Origin: Halomonas sp. S3-1-1
GTDB taxonomy: Bacteria > Pseudomonadota > Gammaproteobacteria > Pseudomonadales > Halomonadaceae
Assembly (NCBI RefSeq): GCF_023757625.1
Contig: NZ_JALGBZ010000003.1
Location: 248,001-312,000, forward strand
DNA: 64,000 nt
Direction: 5' to 3'
The notes under the pieces were generated by a model. The model made no database searches, was not told the DNA's origin, and saw only the letters and a program-made list of their open reading frames with translations. Every line of letters begins with the position of its first letter. The stretch's first letter is position 1. Below, piece by piece: positions 63,066 through 64,000 of this stretch. The translations under genes were made by a program, and so were the position numbers.

Positions 63066-63099
63066 ACCGCTCGCCTTTTGGCGGGCGGTTCGTTTTTTT
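63066..63099 (+). terminator. Terminator before the EamA gene
   Basis: ACCGCTCGCC (63066-63075) pairs with GGCGGGCGGT (63080-63089) (one G-T wobble) around TTTT, then T-run 63093-63099. It ends transcription of the SSS gene. Confidence 0.88.
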
Positions 63100-63116
63100 G
63101 ATCGGGAGTCAGTGTC

Positions 63117-64000
63117 ATGCAAACCAGTACCTACCAGCGCGGCCTGATGATCGTCATTCTGGGCGTCGTTTTTCTAAGCTTCGACGGGCTGTTGATTCGC
63201 CTGGCCGCAACCGACGGCTTCACCATCGTGTTCTGGCGCGGCTTCTTGATGCTTTGCGTGCTGGGCGCACTCTGTTTGGTGCGCCAAAAACTTTCGACGC
63301 TGCGCGTGCATCCGGTGGCCTCGCTTGCATCGGCCACGCTGCTGGGGCTGATATCGGCGCTGTTCGTGCTGGCGGTGATGAATGCCAATGTGGCCAACGT
63401 GGTGGTGATTTTGAGCACCGCGCCGCTGTTCGCCGCGATTTTCTCGCGCGTGTTTCTTGGCGAGCGGGTCGCGCTTCGCACGCTGATCGCCATCGCGCTG
63501 TGCATGCTGGGCATGGGGCTGGTGTTTTTCGGCGAGGGGGCGGCGGGGATGCTGGTGGGCAACCTATTCGCGCTGGCCGCGGCGCTGGCGATCGGCGGCA
63601 ATCTCACGGTGCTGCGCCGCTACCCGCGTATCGATACGACCACCGTGATCGCCGGCGGCGGGCTTTTGTCCGCGGCGATTGCCTGGCCGATGGCATCTCC
63701 GCTGGCTCTCCAAGCGCCGCAGTTTGGCGTGCTGGCGCTGATGGGCCTCGTTCAGATGCCGCTGGCGACCGTGTTGATCAACAGCGCCACGCGCTATCTG
63801 CCCTCAACCGAGGTGGCGCTTTTCTATCTGGTGGAAACCGCGCTCGGCACGCTCTGGGTGTGGTGGCTCTTGGGTGAAGAGCCTACCGCCTCGACGCTTG
63901 CTGGCGGGGTGCTGGTGATCACCGTGCTGATGGTCCACGCCGGGGTCGGTCTTAAGCGCGAACGGCAAAGGCTGCGACTCTATCAGGAGGTGGTAGGAAA
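63117..64000 (+). CDS. EamA/DMT family transporter, 3' end cut by the window
   Basis: At least 294 residues of a drug/metabolite-transporter family protein with two EamA repeats: RGLMIVILGVVFLSFDGLLIRLAA at the start, PLFAAIFSRVFLGERVALRTLIAIALCMLGM near residue 103-133 and the second-repeat counterpart LVETALGTLWVWWLLGEEP near 240. Ten helices are expected. ATG 63117 follows GGGAG at 8 nt. The frame is still open at the last base of the window. Export or import of a small metabolite is likely, with no clue to its identity. Confidence 0.88.
   Translation, partial: MQTSTYQRGLMIVILGVVFLSFDGLLIRLAATDGFTIVFWRGFLMLCVLGALCLVRQKLSTLRVHPVASLASATLLGLISALFVLAVMNANVANVVVILSTAPLFAAIFSRVFLGERVALRTLIAIALCMLGMGLVFFGEGAAGMLVGNLFALAAALAIGGNLTVLRRYPRIDTTTVIAGGGLLSAAIAWPMASPLALQAPQFGVLALMGLVQMPLATVLINSATRYLPSTEVALFYLVETALGTLWVWWLLGEEPTASTLAGGVLVITVLMVHAGVGLKRERQRLRLYQEVVG

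Noticed and set aside
62456..63877. 473-codon plus-strand frame spanning the SSS and EamA genes
   Set aside because: It crosses a clear terminator and two genes in other frames; it does not resemble a protein family.

Overview
The window looks like the chromosome of a halophilic gammaproteobacterium of the Halomonas group. This is an inference from acidic, Halomonas-like proteins, a full glycine-betaine catabolic module next to a BCCT carrier, and many TRAP-type (Na+-driven) transporters. No rRNA, tRNA or CRISPR was seen.

Layout. (1) 0-3.6 kb: the end of a TRAP permease, a Kdo-kinase-like gene, and a divergent AraC regulator/pobA pair for 4-hydroxybenzoate. (2) 3.8-13.1 kb, cassette A: a tripartite tricarboxylate transporter (tctCBA), a CaiB-type CoA-transferase, an SDR, a second CatC-like isomerase, a YciI-like protein, an AtoE-like carrier, a 3-hydroxyacyl-CoA dehydrogenase and a large cyclase-family hydrolase. 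The substrate is unknown. (3) 13.1-13.6 kb: a scar holding the last ~90 bp of a second sdaA (minus strand), then the last ~145 bp of a second pobA (plus strand), then a possible transposase remnant. (4) 13.8-43.7 kb, cassette B: an SLC13 carrier, then a run of same-strand genes (15.6-32.4 kb) with a TRAP system, all nine structural iac genes for indole-3-acetic acid (auxin) degradation (iacHABCDEF, then iacG and iacI), a second TRAP system, a tautomerase and a dehydrogenase/aldolase set. Two more TRAP binding proteins, an opine-dehydrogenase-like operon, AraC and MarR (IacR-like) regulators, a BKACE enzyme and catBCA with a CatM/BenM-like LysR gene follow. (5) 44-64 kb, more GC-rich: sdaA, purU, soxGADB, glyA (minus strand), fdhA, gbcB/gbcA, a BCCT carrier, an SSS carrier and the start of an EamA transporter.

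How it works together. Cassette B can plausibly import IAA or related acids, oxidise them through IacA/IacG and IacE to dioxindole-3-acetate, and convert that with the IacCDF dioxygenase to catechol, which CatA, CatB and CatC take towards beta-ketoadipate. The right-hand block strips methyl groups from glycine betaine (GbcAB), oxidises sarcosine (SoxBDAG), disposes of the C1 units (PurU, FdhA) and turns glycine into serine and pyruvate (GlyA, SdaA). Dimethylglycine demethylase, catD and the pca genes are not in the window.

The most unusual points are: the two-cassette structure between pobA and sdaA, with a hybrid sdaA/pobA scar between the cassettes; an iac locus built around two TRAP systems and three closely related binding proteins, two of which share a near-identical upstream element; and two exact ATAC-N7-GTAT CatM/BenM-type sites.
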